DNA of 64,000 nt from Sphingomonas panacis (GCF_001717955.1 NZ_CP014168.1:1-64000), one strand, 5' to 3'; counted from the stretch's first letter, positions 27,485-36,278 are shown. Notes: generated by a model from the sequence alone, not told the origin. A program made the numbers and translations.

Positions 27485-28735
27485 ATGAGGAGAATAGCGC
27501 GGCAACTATACGTGCAGATGATCGTCGGCATCCTGCTGGGCGCGCTGATTGGTCATGTCTGGCCAAGCTTCGGCGTCGGCCTCGCGCCGCTGGGTGTAGC
27601 CTTCGTCAAGGCGATGCGGATGATGGTCCCGCCGATCCTGTTTTGTACGATTGTCGACGGCATCGTCGCGCAAGGGGGCGCTCGTCAGATCGGCTCGACC
27701 GTGGTGCGTTCGTTGCTTGTCTTTTTTGCGATTACCGTTCTCGCCTTGCTGTGCGGCCTGCTCGTCGTCGGGCTTTTGCGTCCCGGAAACGGGCTGGCGG
27801 TCCCAAGTGTCATGCCACATATCGATCTCGGGCGCGAACTTGGCGGCAGACGTATCGATGGACCGGGGGATTTTCTGCTCAGGTTGGTGCCCGACACGTT
27901 TTTCTCGGCATTCACGGCGGGCGACGTGCTGCCAGTGCTGTTCATCGGAGGACTGGTTGGATTTGGCTTGCTGCGGATCGGCACCGCGGGAGAACCAATC
28001 GCGCGCGCCATCCGCGGATTGACGCAACTGCAATTCGCGATTTTCTCCTTCCTGATTCGGGCGGCGCCCGTAGGGGCATTTGGAGCGATCGCCTTCACGG
28101 TTGGCACCTATGGGATCGCGTTCATTGGTTCGCTCGGCGCGTTGGTTGCGACATTGCTAGGGGCCAGCCTTCTGTTGCTGGCGATCCTGCTCAGCGCCGT
28201 TCGATTGTGGGTTGGGCTGCCGCCGATCGCTGTGCTGCGCCACTTCCGCGAGGAATTTCTCATCGTGCTCGGCACCTCGTCATCCGAGGTCGTCCTGCCG
28301 CGCATCATGAGCAAGCTGGAAGCATTAGGGGCACCGCCCGCGATCGTCGGCATCGTCCTGCCGCTTGGCTATACGCTGAACCTCGCCGGGACCGCCGTTT
28401 ATCTCATTGTTGCGACTCTGTTCCTCGCCGAAACCCTGAACCTCACGCTGTCGCCCAGACAGGTCGCGATCTACTGCCTGGTTATGCTCGGAACCTCGAA
28501 GACCGCTGCTGGCGTGACGGGCAGCGGCTTTTCGGCGCTGCTGCTCACGCTGTCGCTGTTGCCAGACGTGCCAGTCGCCGCCGCGGCGATGTTGATCGCG
28601 GTCGATCGTCTGCTATCCACGGTTCGGGCACTCACCAGCGGGTTCGCCAATATCAGCGCGACACTGCTGATCGCCCGTTGGGGCGGCGCAACAATCAGCG
28701 CGGTTCGCGTGCCGCCTCACGCCACGACTCGGTAA
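27485..28735 (+). CDS. Dicarboxylate/amino acid:cation symporter, DctA/GltP family
   Basis: A 416-residue inner-membrane symporter of the DAACS family, which takes up C4-dicarboxylates or acidic amino acids with Na+ or H+. The hallmark serine-rich hairpin is FLIVLGTSSSEVVLPRIMSK, and 'GIVLPLGYTLNLAGTAVY' corresponds to the DctA segment 'PTGYSFNLDG', with Ala-Gly in place of Asp-Gly. 'KAMRMMVPPILFCTIVDGI' near the N-terminus is also conserved. I use the ATG at 27485, preceded by AAGGGG five bases upstream; an ATG at 27470 is possible. The 3' end overlaps the convergent LysR gene by 41 bases. It is divergent from the binding-protein/MHS operon. Confidence 0.88.
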   Translation: MRRIARQLYVQMIVGILLGALIGHVWPSFGVGLAPLGVAFVKAMRMMVPPILFCTIVDGIVAQGGARQIGSTVVRSLLVFFAITVLALLCGLLVVGLLRPGNGLAVPSVMPHIDLGRELGGRRIDGPGDFLLRLVPDTFFSAFTAGDVLPVLFIGGLVGFGLLRIGTAGEPIARAIRGLTQLQFAIFSFLIRAAPVGAFGAIAFTVGTYGIAFIGSLGALVATLLGASLLLLAILLSAVRLWVGLPPIAVLRHFREEFLIVLGTSSSEVVLPRIMSKLEALGAPPAIVGIVLPLGYTLNLAGTAVYLIVATLFLAETLNLTLSPRQVAIYCLVMLGTSKTAAGVTGSGFSALLLTLSLLPDVPVAAAAMLIAVDRLLSTVRALTSGFANISATLLIARWGGATISAVRVPPHATTR

Positions 28736-29612
28736 GGAGCGTCACCAGCCGCGCGGCAGCGGGTGAGATCGGTGCGGAAGGTCGCTTTAACAGACCGATG
28801 GTTCGAACGATCGTTGGGTTTTGGAGCGGTTTCCAGACGAGATCGCGAGCATCGGGACCTTCACAAGCAAGACGCGGCAGCACGGAGGGACCAAGCCCTG
28901 CGTCGACCAGCGCAAGCGCCGAGGTTAGCCGCGTCACCTCGTAGAACCATTCGAGGTGGATTCCCTCTGCTGCCAAACCAGCTTCAAGCGTTGTCCGGTT
29001 GCCGCTGGCACGATGCACGGTCACCAACCGATGACCATGCAGATCTGCCCAACCCGGCTGTTCGAACTCTGCCAGCGGGTGGTCACGTCGGCAGATCAAG
29101 CCGTAAGGATCATCGATGAGCGGCTCAAAGGACAAGTCCGCGTCGGAAGCGATCGGGAGCGACAGCCCAAATTCGGCATCGCCGGTGCGTACCGCTTCCG
29201 CGCATTCGTTTGCGGATAGGTCGAGGATGCGAACCCGGACGTTGCGATATTCCTCACCAAAGCGCTTGAGAACGTTCGGCATGAAGCGAACGGTCGCGCT
29301 GGGAACGCTGGCCACCGTAATTCGTCCAGCCCGGTGTTCGCCCGAGGCCATGCTGCCGACAAGCGAGCCATCGATCTCTTCGACCATCCGACGAAGCAGC
29401 GGGAGAACTTGCTGACCAGCCGGCGTCAGCCGAACGTTGCGACTGCTGCGTTCCAGCAACGGCGCGCCTACCGCCTGTTCCAGCTTTTGAATGCGGCGGC
29501 TGAGAGCAGGCTGTGACAGTGCGAGTTGCTCGGCCGCGCGATGGAAGCTCCGTATGTCCGAGACAGCGATCAGGGCTCGCAGGTCCAAGAGCTCGAAATT
29601 GATGCGTGTCAT
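28695..29612 (-). CDS. LysR-family transcriptional regulator of the organic-acid locus
   Basis: A 305-residue LysR-type regulator. The helix-turn-helix is textbook: LIAVSDIRSFHRAAEQLALS, then QPALSRRIQKLEQAVG, with 'LLERSSRNVRLTPAGQ' after it. The effector domain resembles the CynR/CbbR-like group that senses small acids. The last 41 bases overlap the end of the dctA-like gene on the other strand, so the two transcripts are antisense to each other at their 3' ends. Proximity suggests it controls the dctA-like gene or the neighbouring operon, but it is not divergent from either. Confidence 0.88.
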   Translation of the reverse strand: MTRINFELLDLRALIAVSDIRSFHRAAEQLALSQPALSRRIQKLEQAVGAPLLERSSRNVRLTPAGQQVLPLLRRMVEEIDGSLVGSMASGEHRAGRITVASVPSATVRFMPNVLKRFGEEYRNVRVRILDLSANECAEAVRTGDAEFGLSLPIASDADLSFEPLIDDPYGLICRRDHPLAEFEQPGWADLHGHRLVTVHRASGNRTTLEAGLAAEGIHLEWFYEVTRLTSALALVDAGLGPSVLPRLACEGPDARDLVWKPLQNPTIVRTIGLLKRPSAPISPAAARLVTLLTESWREAAREPR

Positions 29613-29956
29613 GGTCCCTGCTACGCGATTTCCCTCAGAAAATTAACAGCATTGCAGTTCCTGTGACCTGCCGTTCTGCTTCAGTCCGAAACGGAACTGC
29701 AGACGAAGTACGCCGAGAGCCATCTCGAGGACGCACAGCACCGATAGATGGGGCTTGATGAAGGACGGACGCGTCACGGCACCTTAGAGCAGAACCCCGG
29801 AATGCCGAGATCCGCAATCATTCGCGGCCGAGAGCCGCCGCGATCTGCGCACGAGATCGCAAGGCAAACCGCCCTCCCCCAACCGATCCGGTACCAGGTT
29901 CACCGCGCTTTCGGCGACGGCGAACTGATACCCCACCAGATCATGGCCAACGGTGA
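29613..29956. other. Intergenic region with no recognised gene
   Basis: These 344 bases between the LysR start and a receptor relic contain short ORFs without family features. Since the next 84 bases look like the end of a TonB receptor, this may be its decayed upstream part, but I could not find receptor motifs here. Confidence 0.3.
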
Positions 29957-30040
29957 CCGTTCGCCAGCGTCGGTTACGATCGCCCCGAAGTCTATACCAC
30001 TGCGGGACGCATCTTCACTTTCGGCGCGAGCGCAAAGTTC
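29957..30040 (+). pseudogene. Relic of a TonB-dependent receptor C-terminus
   Basis: In one frame the sequence reads [20 protein letters not shown] then AKF, which looks like the last two strands of a TonB receptor ending in the obligatory Phe. Where the stop codon should be there is TAT, and the frame upstream is closed by a TGA at 29954-29956. A strong hairpin follows 12 bases later. I read it as the decayed 3' end of a receptor gene that still carries its terminator. The stretch is short and chance similarity is possible. Confidence 0.35.
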
Positions 30041-30052
30041 TATCGACCCTGC

Positions 30053-30080
30053 CCCCACCCGGAGCGCCGCCCGGGTGGGG
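30053..30080. terminator. Perfect 10-bp hairpin
   Basis: CCCCACCCGG (30053-30062) pairs with CCGGGTGGGG (30071-30080) around an 8-base loop, followed by ACGTTCCTTT. It lies just past the receptor relic and 208 bases before phoA. The T-rich tail is weak, so it is a plausible but not certain intrinsic terminator. Confidence 0.45.
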
Positions 30081-30288
30081 ACGTTCCTTTCATGGCTCTG
30101 CTCATCAAACCGGCATCGGCAGGTCGCGCCGGAGCGGCGCAGTGCCGCGAGGCCGCGTGTCGGCCATTCCTGGCGTGCGGCCCGCCACGCCATCGCTCAG
30201 TGTATCATTCCTGCAAAAGAACGCCGCTAGCAACAGTCTCGGCCGTCGCCCTCGGGCGCGGCGAACCTCCGCCGACCAAGGAACGCCG

Positions 30289-31704
30289 ATGACCTTTCTG
30301 CCCCGCTTCTCGCTTGCCTCCGTTCTCGCCCTCGCCGCGGCAACCGCCGCCAGCGGGCAGTCAGCACCTGCTGATCTCGCACGCGCCGCACAAGGGGATC
30401 TCAGCCAACCGGACGGTGCACGCCGGATCAAAGGCGACATGACCGCAACGTACCGCACGCTGATCCGGGATGGCGTGGTACACAACGTCATTCTGCTCAT
30501 CGGCGACGGCATGGGCGATTCCGAAATCACCCTCGCCCGCGATTATGCCGAGGGCGCTGGCGGATATTTCAAGGGCATCGACGCCCTGCCGGTGACCGGC
30601 CAGTACACGCATTATTCACTGGAGAAAGCGACCGGCAAGCCGAACTACGTGACCGATTCCGCCGCGTCCGCGACCGCGTGGAGCACCGGCGTGAAGAGCT
30701 ATAACGGCGCGATCGGCGTCGACATTCGCGAGGCACCGCATGCCTCCCTGATCGAGCTTGCAAAACGTGCCGGCTATGCCACCGGCGACGTCACCACCGC
30801 CGAGATCGAGGATGCGACGCCGGCCGCGCAGATCGCACACGTCACCATGCGCGCCTGCTTCGGCCCGGTCGTGACCAGCAAGCTGTGCCCGACCAACGCA
30901 TTGGAGAAGGGCGGCGCGGGCTCGATCGCCGAGCAATTGCTCAACGCCCGCCCCGATGTCGCGCTCGGCGGCGGCGCGGCCGCGTTCGGGGAGACCGCGC
31001 AGGCCGGTTCGTGGCAGGACAAGACGTTGCTCGATCAGGCGCGCGCGCGGGGATTCGTCGTGGTGCAGGACGCCGCCGAACTGGACGCGATCACCACCGC
31101 CGACCGGACGCATCCGCTGCTCGGCCTGTTCGCGCAAGGCAACATGCCGGTGCGCTGGCAGGGGCCGAAGGCCAGCCACCACGGTAATCTCGACCAGCCG
31201 CCCGTCCGCTGCGAGGTCAATGCGGAACGCTCCGCCAGCGTACCCACACTCGCGGCGATGACGACCAAGGCAATCGCGCTGCTGCGCAAGAACCCGAAGG
31301 GCTTCCTGCTGCAGGTGGAAGGTGCCTCGATCGACAAGGAGGATCACGCGGCGAATCCGTGCGGCCAGATAGGCGAGACAGTCGATCTCGACGAGGCCGT
31401 TCAGGTCGCGCTGAACTTCGCCAAGGCCGATGGGCACACGCTGGTGATCGTCACTGCGGACCACGCGCATACCAGCCAGATCATCGGCAATGGCAGCAAG
31501 GCGCCGGGGCTTACCGAAGCGCTGCTGACCAAGGACGGAAGCGTCCTGACGGTGAACTACGGCACCTCGGAAGTGGGTTCGCAGGGTCATACCGGCACAC
31601 AGCTTCGCATAGCCGCCTACGGCCCGCGTGCGGCCAATTTCGCCGGACTGACCGACCAGACCGACATGTTCTACACGATCCGCGATGCGCTCGGGCTGAA
31701 GTGA
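30289..31704 (+). CDS. phoA: Alkaline phosphatase, PhoA type
   Basis: A 471-residue periplasmic alkaline phosphatase, exactly the length of the E. coli PhoA precursor. It hydrolyses phosphomonoesters to release phosphate, using two zinc ions and one magnesium ion. A Sec signal peptide ends near AAATAASGQ. Catalytic elements are all present: [11 protein letters not shown] (metal Asp), [19 protein letters not shown] with the phosphorylated Ser, IEDATPAA (Mg site), [20 protein letters not shown] (zinc ligands), ADHAH and the late GHTGTQ His. From memory, the similarity to enterobacterial PhoA is high through to the last residues ([18 protein letters not shown]). No clear Pho box was seen upstream. 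A GC-rich hairpin follows the stop. Confidence 0.96.
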   Translation: MTFLPRFSLASVLALAAATAASGQSAPADLARAAQGDLSQPDGARRIKGDMTATYRTLIRDGVVHNVILLIGDGMGDSEITLARDYAEGAGGYFKGIDALPVTGQYTHYSLEKATGKPNYVTDSAASATAWSTGVKSYNGAIGVDIREAPHASLIELAKRAGYATGDVTTAEIEDATPAAQIAHVTMRACFGPVVTSKLCPTNALEKGGAGSIAEQLLNARPDVALGGGAAAFGETAQAGSWQDKTLLDQARARGFVVVQDAAELDAITTADRTHPLLGLFAQGNMPVRWQGPKASHHGNLDQPPVRCEVNAERSASVPTLAAMTTKAIALLRKNPKGFLLQVEGASIDKEDHAANPCGQIGETVDLDEAVQVALNFAKADGHTLVIVTADHAHTSQIIGNGSKAPGLTEALLTKDGSVLTVNYGTSEVGSQGHTGTQLRIAAYGPRAANFAGLTDQTDMFYTIRDALGLK

Positions 31705-31718
31705 CTGTGTACCGTCAT

Positions 31719-31741
31719 GCGCGCGACACCGTGTCGCGCGC
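31719..31741. terminator. Perfect GC-rich palindrome after phoA
   Basis: GCGCGCGACAC (31719-31729) and GTGTCGCGCGC (31731-31741) form a perfect 11-bp inverted repeat around a single C, 14 bases past the phoA stop. With no room for a loop it would open to a small tetraloop-like end in RNA. The lack of a T-run leaves terminator function uncertain. Confidence 0.4.
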
Positions 31742-32099
31742 TACGGCGCCGTCCCGTCTTCGCCCTGGCTGAGGCCCTCCATTCCCGTTGCCGGCGCAGC
31801 GGGCGGTCCTTCGCGGACCGTCTGCGATCACCATGACGGCGCCGCCCAGCCGCCGTGCATCCTGCCCCCGTCCCGCATGGAAACCCGTGCGCATTTCGCA
31901 CTGATGCGCGTCGTCGGCTCACCCCGGTCGATTCGATCCGGGGACCGTCCTCGAACGTGTCGAGGTACCGAGGGGGGCGCGGTGCGCCGCGCGCGGCTCG
32001 ACGTGGTGAGCGCGATCTCGTCGTGGAGTTTCGCGCCGTCATTGTCGACGTTCAAGGTCAGCCCCCGCGCTGCTCGACCGCAAGCCAAGCGGGACGTGC

Positions 32100-32178
32100 T
32101 CGCTGACGGCGCTGTTTCGGCGGGCGCGACCGCCAGCACGACGATCGCCAGCGACACCAGCGGATCGCTGGCCGGCGC
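32100..32178 (-). pseudogene. Possible remnant of an HlyD-type efflux adaptor start
   Basis: Just past the YtcA-like gene one minus-strand frame reads GKAPASDPLVSLAIVVLAV, the kind of short cytosolic tail and membrane anchor that begins HlyD-family adaptors found beside YtcA-type lipoproteins. No lipoyl or coiled-coil domain follows; the frame runs on through low-complexity residues to a stop at about 31830. The rest of the 31742-32195 stretch holds nothing I can name. This is a weak similarity and may be chance. Confidence 0.25.
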
Positions 32179-32195
32179 TTTCCCTCAACGCAAGT

Positions 32196-32498
32196 TCACA
32201 GACCGAGCCACAACCGGCCAACCAGGATGCCGGACGCCCCGCCGATCACGGTGCAGAGCAGCAACTGGTAGGGAAATCGTTGCGACAGGCCCCACAGGAC
32301 CATCGGCATGCGCGCCGCACCCGCTATCGCTATGCCGAACACCGAGCAGGCCAGCCAGACGGGAAAATACGTCCCCAGGAACACCAGCGACGGCCCCCCT
32401 CTGGCACAGGCGGTCTGCATTGCCAGAACGGCGGCGGCTATGCGTTTCGCGAGCCGGCCCGGCGGGCCGATCGCGGGGCTGGTCGGGAGGGGATGCAC
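32196..32498 (-). CDS. YtcA-family small membrane lipoprotein
   Basis: A 100-residue small protein. The mature part (CARGGPSLVFLGTYFPVWLA and on) matches the YtcA pattern Cys-x-x-x-Pro-Ser-x-x-x-x-Gly-x-Tyr-x-Pro-x-Trp, followed by two transmembrane helices (about residues 46-62 and 76-95). The preceding AAAVLAMQTAC is a plausible lipoprotein signal with Cys33. YtcA proteins have unknown function and often sit beside HlyD-type efflux genes. I chose the GTG at 32498, which has GGAG eight bases upstream; no ATG is better placed. It follows the alternative oxidase gene by 59 bases on the same strand. Confidence 0.6.
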   Translation of the reverse strand: MHPLPTSPAIGPPGRLAKRIAAAVLAMQTACARGGPSLVFLGTYFPVWLACSVFGIAIAGAARMPMVLWGLSQRFPYQLLLCTVIGGASGILVGRLWLGL

Positions 32499-32557
32499 GG
32501 TGTCGTCTCCGGTGGCGGTATTGGTATCCTCAAGGAAGTGCGCCTGGTCCACGTCGG

Positions 32558-33280
32558 CTAGCCCTGCGCGAGCGGCGCGTGCGCCGGTTCGAGCGCGTCC
32601 GCCTCCGCATCCCACTCCGGGGCGTGCCACGGATAGGGCGCGACGTCGCCCGGGGCGCCGCCGCCCAGATCGGCGGCAAAGGCGTGGTTCACGTCGCGGT
32701 GATGGGCCTCGTCTGCGCGCACGACCAGGACGACGTCGCGCAAAGTCGCGCCCTCCGGCAGATCCCAATAGCGGCGGGCGATCGCGGGGGCGAGGACGTT
32801 GGCGCTCCGGCCTGAGTCGATCTCTTCCAGATAATGCGTGTAGCTGATCACCGCCTCTTCCTCGAAATAGCCGACCAGGCGGTGCGCGGTCCTTGGGCTG
32901 AGCAGGTACAGGGCGAAGAAGCCGAGATAGAACAGCCACTGGACGACCAGCACGATCAGCCGCTCGAACAGCGTGGGTTTGCAGATTTCCAGGAACGTCA
33001 TGAGGTGCATGCGTTCGTTTTCCGCCTCTTCCATCAGCGTGCGGATCCAGCCGCGATCCGATTCCATCCGCCGCAGGCAACGCAGATGGACAAGCGTGGC
33101 GCCGACCATACCCGGCACCGCCGCGACGGTTTCCAGCACGATGGCACGGTGGCCATAACGCTTGGCGAAAAAGCGGTCGGCGACGAACCGCAGCAGCCTG
33201 GTGACCGCCAACGCGAACCGATCGGAACCCCCGCGCGGCGGATGGTGAATGGCAAGGTTGATCTCGGGAAGCGGACTCAT
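32558..33280 (-). CDS. aox: Alternative oxidase (ubiquinol oxidase, di-iron)
   Basis: A 240-residue alternative oxidase, which passes electrons from ubiquinol to oxygen without pumping protons and resists cyanide and nitric oxide. All six di-iron ligands can be read: Glu in [12 protein letters not shown], Glu and His in [11 protein letters not shown], Glu in [17 protein letters not shown], and Glu and His in [16 protein letters not shown]. Hydrophobic segments ([28 protein letters not shown]) fit monotopic membrane attachment. The ATG at 33280 has CTGGAG seven bases upstream; the long open frame before it is non-homologous. It is followed by the YtcA-like gene. Bacterial AOX is sporadic, so acquisition by transfer is possible. 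Confidence 0.93.
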   Translation of the reverse strand: MSPLPEINLAIHHPPRGGSDRFALAVTRLLRFVADRFFAKRYGHRAIVLETVAAVPGMVGATLVHLRCLRRMESDRGWIRTLMEEAENERMHLMTFLEICKPTLFERLIVLVVQWLFYLGFFALYLLSPRTAHRLVGYFEEEAVISYTHYLEEIDSGRSANVLAPAIARRYWDLPEGATLRDVVLVVRADEAHHRDVNHAFAADLGGGAPGDVAPYPWHAPEWDAEADALEPAHAPLAQG

Positions 33281-33692
33281 GGCGAACTCCAGAAAGGGGG
33301 GCACGGCGACGCACGCCGCTCGCCGGGCGATCGACCGCTTCGACGTTGCGCCGGTCGCTTTCGACACGCCCGATCGCGTCGCTGAACGCAGTGGATGTAG
33401 CGGGATCGCAGCGTCCGGCGGCGTGAGCGCAGGTGATGCGCGGCTTGGCCTTACCGTGAGCGGTGCCGGCGCTCGCTGTCGCGAAGGCGGCAGCCCCACA
33501 GGAGCGCAGCAATGTCTCGCAAGGAGCTTATGACCGTCGAAGCCGACAGTTGTTAGCGCCCAGCCAAATCACTGTCGGCATGAACGACTATCATCAACGC
33601 ACTTACTGGGTGACGCTGCACCCCGGCATTCGGGTAGGGTGATCGCATATGGGAAGGAGCGAGCGGAGGACGTCGTCGTTCCATCCGGCGCG
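33281..33692. other. Regulatory/intergenic region upstream of the alternative oxidase
   Basis: This 412-base gap contains no convincing gene. Its main feature is a widely spaced perfect inverted repeat, GCCGACAGT (33542-33550) and ACTGTCGGC (33571-33579). Long open frames here are only extensions of the oxidase frame or GC-bias shadows. Confidence 0.4.
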
Positions 33693-34586
33693 TTATGCGT
33701 CGAAGCGCTTCTTTGGAAACGCTGTCTCAACCACCTCCAAGAAGGCACGCACCTTGGCACCGACCAAGCGGCGTGAACTCTGCAATGCCCAGATCTCGAC
33801 GGACGGACCGACATGGGTCCCCCAATACACGAGCTTGCCGGCTGCGATGTCTTCGGCAACAAGCAGCTTGGGCAGCAAAGCCGCACCCGCACCCGCCAGC
33901 ACCGCGTCGCGAACCATCAGCAGCGATGAGAGGCGGAGGATCGGGTCCGGCCTCAGGATGATGTCAGCCTCCGGTCCGGAGTTCACACGCCACAGCGAAC
34001 CCGGCGGGGTCGCGGCGAGCAAAACGGCCCTGACCGCCAATTCGTCGCCGCCCGCACCCGGAACGGGGCGTGGCATGCCAGGCGGAGCCACAATCAGGCG
34101 CTCATCGCTTAGGAAACGGCGCCCGACGAGGCGTTCGTCTGGCGAGGGGTCGATCCGGATGATCAGATCATAGCCATCTTCAACCGGATCGACCTTGCGG
34201 TCCTCGGCAACGATTTCGAGCTGAACTTCCGGATACGCCAGGGCAAAGCGGGTGGCGATCCGGGGCAACGCGACGTGCGCAAAGACCATCGGCGCACTGA
34301 CCCGCAACCTGCCTTTCGGTGTCGATGCGCCAAGAACGACCGCCTCGCCGGCCTCCACGATTTCGCTAAGCAGGCCGCGCGTGCGCTCATGAAGCGACCG
34401 CCCTTCATCCGTCAGTCGCAGGTTTTGGGAACCGCGCTCGATCAAACGCACGCCAAGGCTTTGTTCGAGTTCCGCGACTCGCCGCGACAGCGTGGCCTTA
34501 GAACGGCCGGAGGCGCGGGAAGCGCGGCCGAACCCGCCGTGGGCCGCTACGAGGTCGAAGTCAGACAACGCCTGAAGATCCATCAT
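33693..34586 (-). CDS. LysR-family transcriptional regulator
   Basis: A 297-residue LysR-type regulator. The DNA-binding domain reads LVAAHGGFGRASRASGRSKA followed by TLSRRVAELEQSLG; the 'SKATLSRRVAELE' form is that of the subgroup often placed next to NAD(P)H-dependent quinone or nitro reductases. Two adjacent ATGs (34586 and 34583) are possible; GGAACAGG suits the first. It is divergent from an NmrA-like gene, with two clean inverted repeats between them, so autoregulation and control of that gene are likely. The effector is unknown, perhaps an electrophile or quinone. Confidence 0.88.
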   Translation of the reverse strand: MMDLQALSDFDLVAAHGGFGRASRASGRSKATLSRRVAELEQSLGVRLIERGSQNLRLTDEGRSLHERTRGLLSEIVEAGEAVVLGASTPKGRLRVSAPMVFAHVALPRIATRFALAYPEVQLEIVAEDRKVDPVEDGYDLIIRIDPSPDERLVGRRFLSDERLIVAPPGMPRPVPGAGGDELAVRAVLLAATPPGSLWRVNSGPEADIILRPDPILRLSSLLMVRDAVLAGAGAALLPKLLVAEDIAAGKLVYWGTHVGPSVEIWALQSSRRLVGAKVRAFLEVVETAFPKKRFDA

Positions 34587-34600
34587 CCTGTTCCGCAAAT

Positions 34601-34655
34601 GAGACACATGGTCTCGATGTTGGCGCCTATCCGAAGATAATGAAACGGTTATCTT
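34601..34655. promoter_or_regulatory. Two operator-like inverted repeats between LysR and NmrA-like genes
   Basis: GAGAC-ACATG-GTCTC (34601-34615) and AAGATAA-TGAAACGG-TTATCTT (34634-34655) are both perfect inverted repeats in the 115-base divergent region. Spacing of about 22 bases between them and the centre-to-gene distances fit the recognition and activation sites of a LysR regulator. Confidence 0.5.
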
Positions 34656-34701
34656 GTTCCTCAAGCCAGACGGCTCACACCCTCATGAGGAGATTTTCGA
34701 C

Positions 34702-35580
34702 ATGGCCATTCTCGTTACAGGCAGCACGGGCACCATCGGAACCCAGGTTATCAGCCATCTTCAAGGGCATAACGTGGATGTCCGCGCCCTGACTCGCTCG
34801 CCCGAGACGGCGCAGCTTCCCGCTGGCGTGACGGCGGTCCGAGGCGACCTTGCCGACCCGGATTCGGTGCGCGCGGCCCTACAAGGCGTCAGCACGCTGT
34901 TCCTGCTCGCCCCGAACGCCGCGGATGAACTGACCCAGGCCATGCTGACGCTGACGGTCGCCCGCGAGGCCGGCGTCAAGGGTATTGTATATCTCTCCGT
35001 ATTCGGTGGCGAAGCCTACGCCGACGTGCCGCATTTCGCGGGCAAATCCACGGTAGAGCACATGATCGCGGCGCTCGAACTGCCCGCGACGGTGCTGCGC
35101 CCTGCCTATTTCATCCAGAACGATCTTCGTCAGAAGGACGCCCTCTTGAAAGCCGGAGTCTATGGCGCGCCGATCGGCACGAAAGGCATCTCGATGGTCG
35201 ATGTCCGCGATATCGGTGGAGCCGCCGCGATCGAGCTGGTGCGCCGTGAGCAAGCTGCAACGCCGCTCGGCCGCGAGACCTATGCGCTGGTCGGCCCGGA
35301 TAGCCTGACCGGCGACGGCATCGCGAATATCTGGAGCGAGGCGCTCGGTCGCGAGATCCGATATGGCGGCGACGACCTCGTCGTGATGGAGCAGCGCGTG
35401 AAGGCCGTGATGCCCGCTTGGCTCGCGCTCGACCTGCGCCTGATGTTCGCCCGCTATCAGTCGGATGGCGCGGTGGCGACCGCTGGCGATATCGCGCACC
35501 TCACCAGCTTGCTCGGTCGCCCCCCGCGTTCCTACGCCGCTTTCGCGAGCGATGCCGCGGCCCAGTGGACGAAGGCCTAA
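34702..35580 (+). CDS. NmrA-like NAD(P)-binding protein
   Basis: A 292-residue atypical short-chain dehydrogenase. The N-terminal nucleotide-binding motif is ILVTGSTGTIGTQVISHLQG, with 'RALTRSPETAQLPAGVTAVRGDLADPDS' after it, the NADP-type Arg included. No catalytic Tyr-x-x-x-Lys is seen; instead 'VYLSVFGGEAYADVPHFAGKS' and 'TVLRPAYFIQND' follow the NmrA/QOR2 pattern. Such proteins act as NADPH-dependent quinone reductases or redox sensors. The ATG at 34702 follows GAGGAG with ideal spacing. Divergent from its probable LysR regulator and followed, 51 bases on, by a second NAD(P)-binding gene in the same direction. Confidence 0.85.
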   Translation: MAILVTGSTGTIGTQVISHLQGHNVDVRALTRSPETAQLPAGVTAVRGDLADPDSVRAALQGVSTLFLLAPNAADELTQAMLTLTVAREAGVKGIVYLSVFGGEAYADVPHFAGKSTVEHMIAALELPATVLRPAYFIQNDLRQKDALLKAGVYGAPIGTKGISMVDVRDIGGAAAIELVRREQAATPLGRETYALVGPDSLTGDGIANIWSEALGREIRYGGDDLVVMEQRVKAVMPAWLALDLRLMFARYQSDGAVATAGDIAHLTSLLGRPPRSYAAFASDAAAQWTKA

Positions 35581-35631
35581 GCCCGCAGTTCGGTGCATTC
35601 CGGTCCATCTGCACAGCTTCGGAGGTTTGAC

Positions 35632-36261
35632 ATGAAAATACTGGTATTGGGCGCCACCGGCGCCACCGGCCGCCTGATCGTCGGCAAGGCCGTCGCAGAG
35701 GGACACGAGGTGGTCGCTCTCGTGCGCGCCAAAGCGAAGGCCGCGGACATCGCCGGCGCCGAACTCGTCGAAGGCGACGCCCGCGATCCGGCCGCATTGA
35801 CCCGCGCCATCGCCGGCTGTGATGCCGTCGTCAGTTCGCTGGGCACAGCCATGAGCCCGTTCCGGGAGGTGACCCTACTCTCGACGGCGACGCGCGCGCT
35901 GGTCGGCGTTATGGAGCAGCAAGCCGTCCGGAGACTGGTGTGCATCACTGGCCTTGGCGCTGGCGACAGTCGCGGCCACGGTGGCTTCGTCTTCGACCGG
36001 TTGTTCCTGCCGCTGATGCTGCGAAAGGTTTACGAGGACAAGGATCGCCAGGAGAACGTGATCCGGGCCAGCACGCTCGACTGGACCGTCGTTCGGCCAA
36101 CGGTGCTCAACGACAAGCCGGCGCGGGGCGCTATCAAGGCCTTGACCGACCTGTCAGGCGTGCATGGCGGAACCATCGCCCGATCCGACGTCGCGGATTT
36201 CGTTGTGCAGCAACTCACAACAGACGCGTGGCTGCGCAAAACACCGCTGATCACCTGGTAG
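35632..36261 (+). CDS. NAD(P)H-binding protein, flavin/biliverdin reductase-like
   Basis: A 209-residue compact Rossmann protein beginning MKILVLGATGATGRLIVGKA, with VALVRAKAKA supplying the NADP-binding basic residues. The later pattern VVSSLGTAM, RRLVCITGLGAGDSRG and LDWTVVRPTVLND resembles flavin reductase/biliverdin IX-beta reductase-like and NAD(P)H-binding (NAD_binding_10) proteins. CGGAGG precedes the ATG by 7 bases. It lies 51 bases behind the NmrA-like gene and is probably co-transcribed under the same LysR control, suggesting a small redox-stress operon. The substrate is unknown. Confidence 0.83.
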   Translation: MKILVLGATGATGRLIVGKAVAEGHEVVALVRAKAKAADIAGAELVEGDARDPAALTRAIAGCDAVVSSLGTAMSPFREVTLLSTATRALVGVMEQQAVRRLVCITGLGAGDSRGHGGFVFDRLFLPLMLRKVYEDKDRQENVIRASTLDWTVVRPTVLNDKPARGAIKALTDLSGVHGGTIARSDVADFVVQQLTTDAWLRKTPLITW

Positions 36262-36278
36262 AGCCCGTTGTTGACCAT

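Noticed and set aside
32196..33512. A single 438-codon minus-strand ORF spanning AOX and the YtcA-like gene.
   Set aside because: The AOX frame is different and complete; only the last 100 codons of the long ORF have protein-like features, so it was split.
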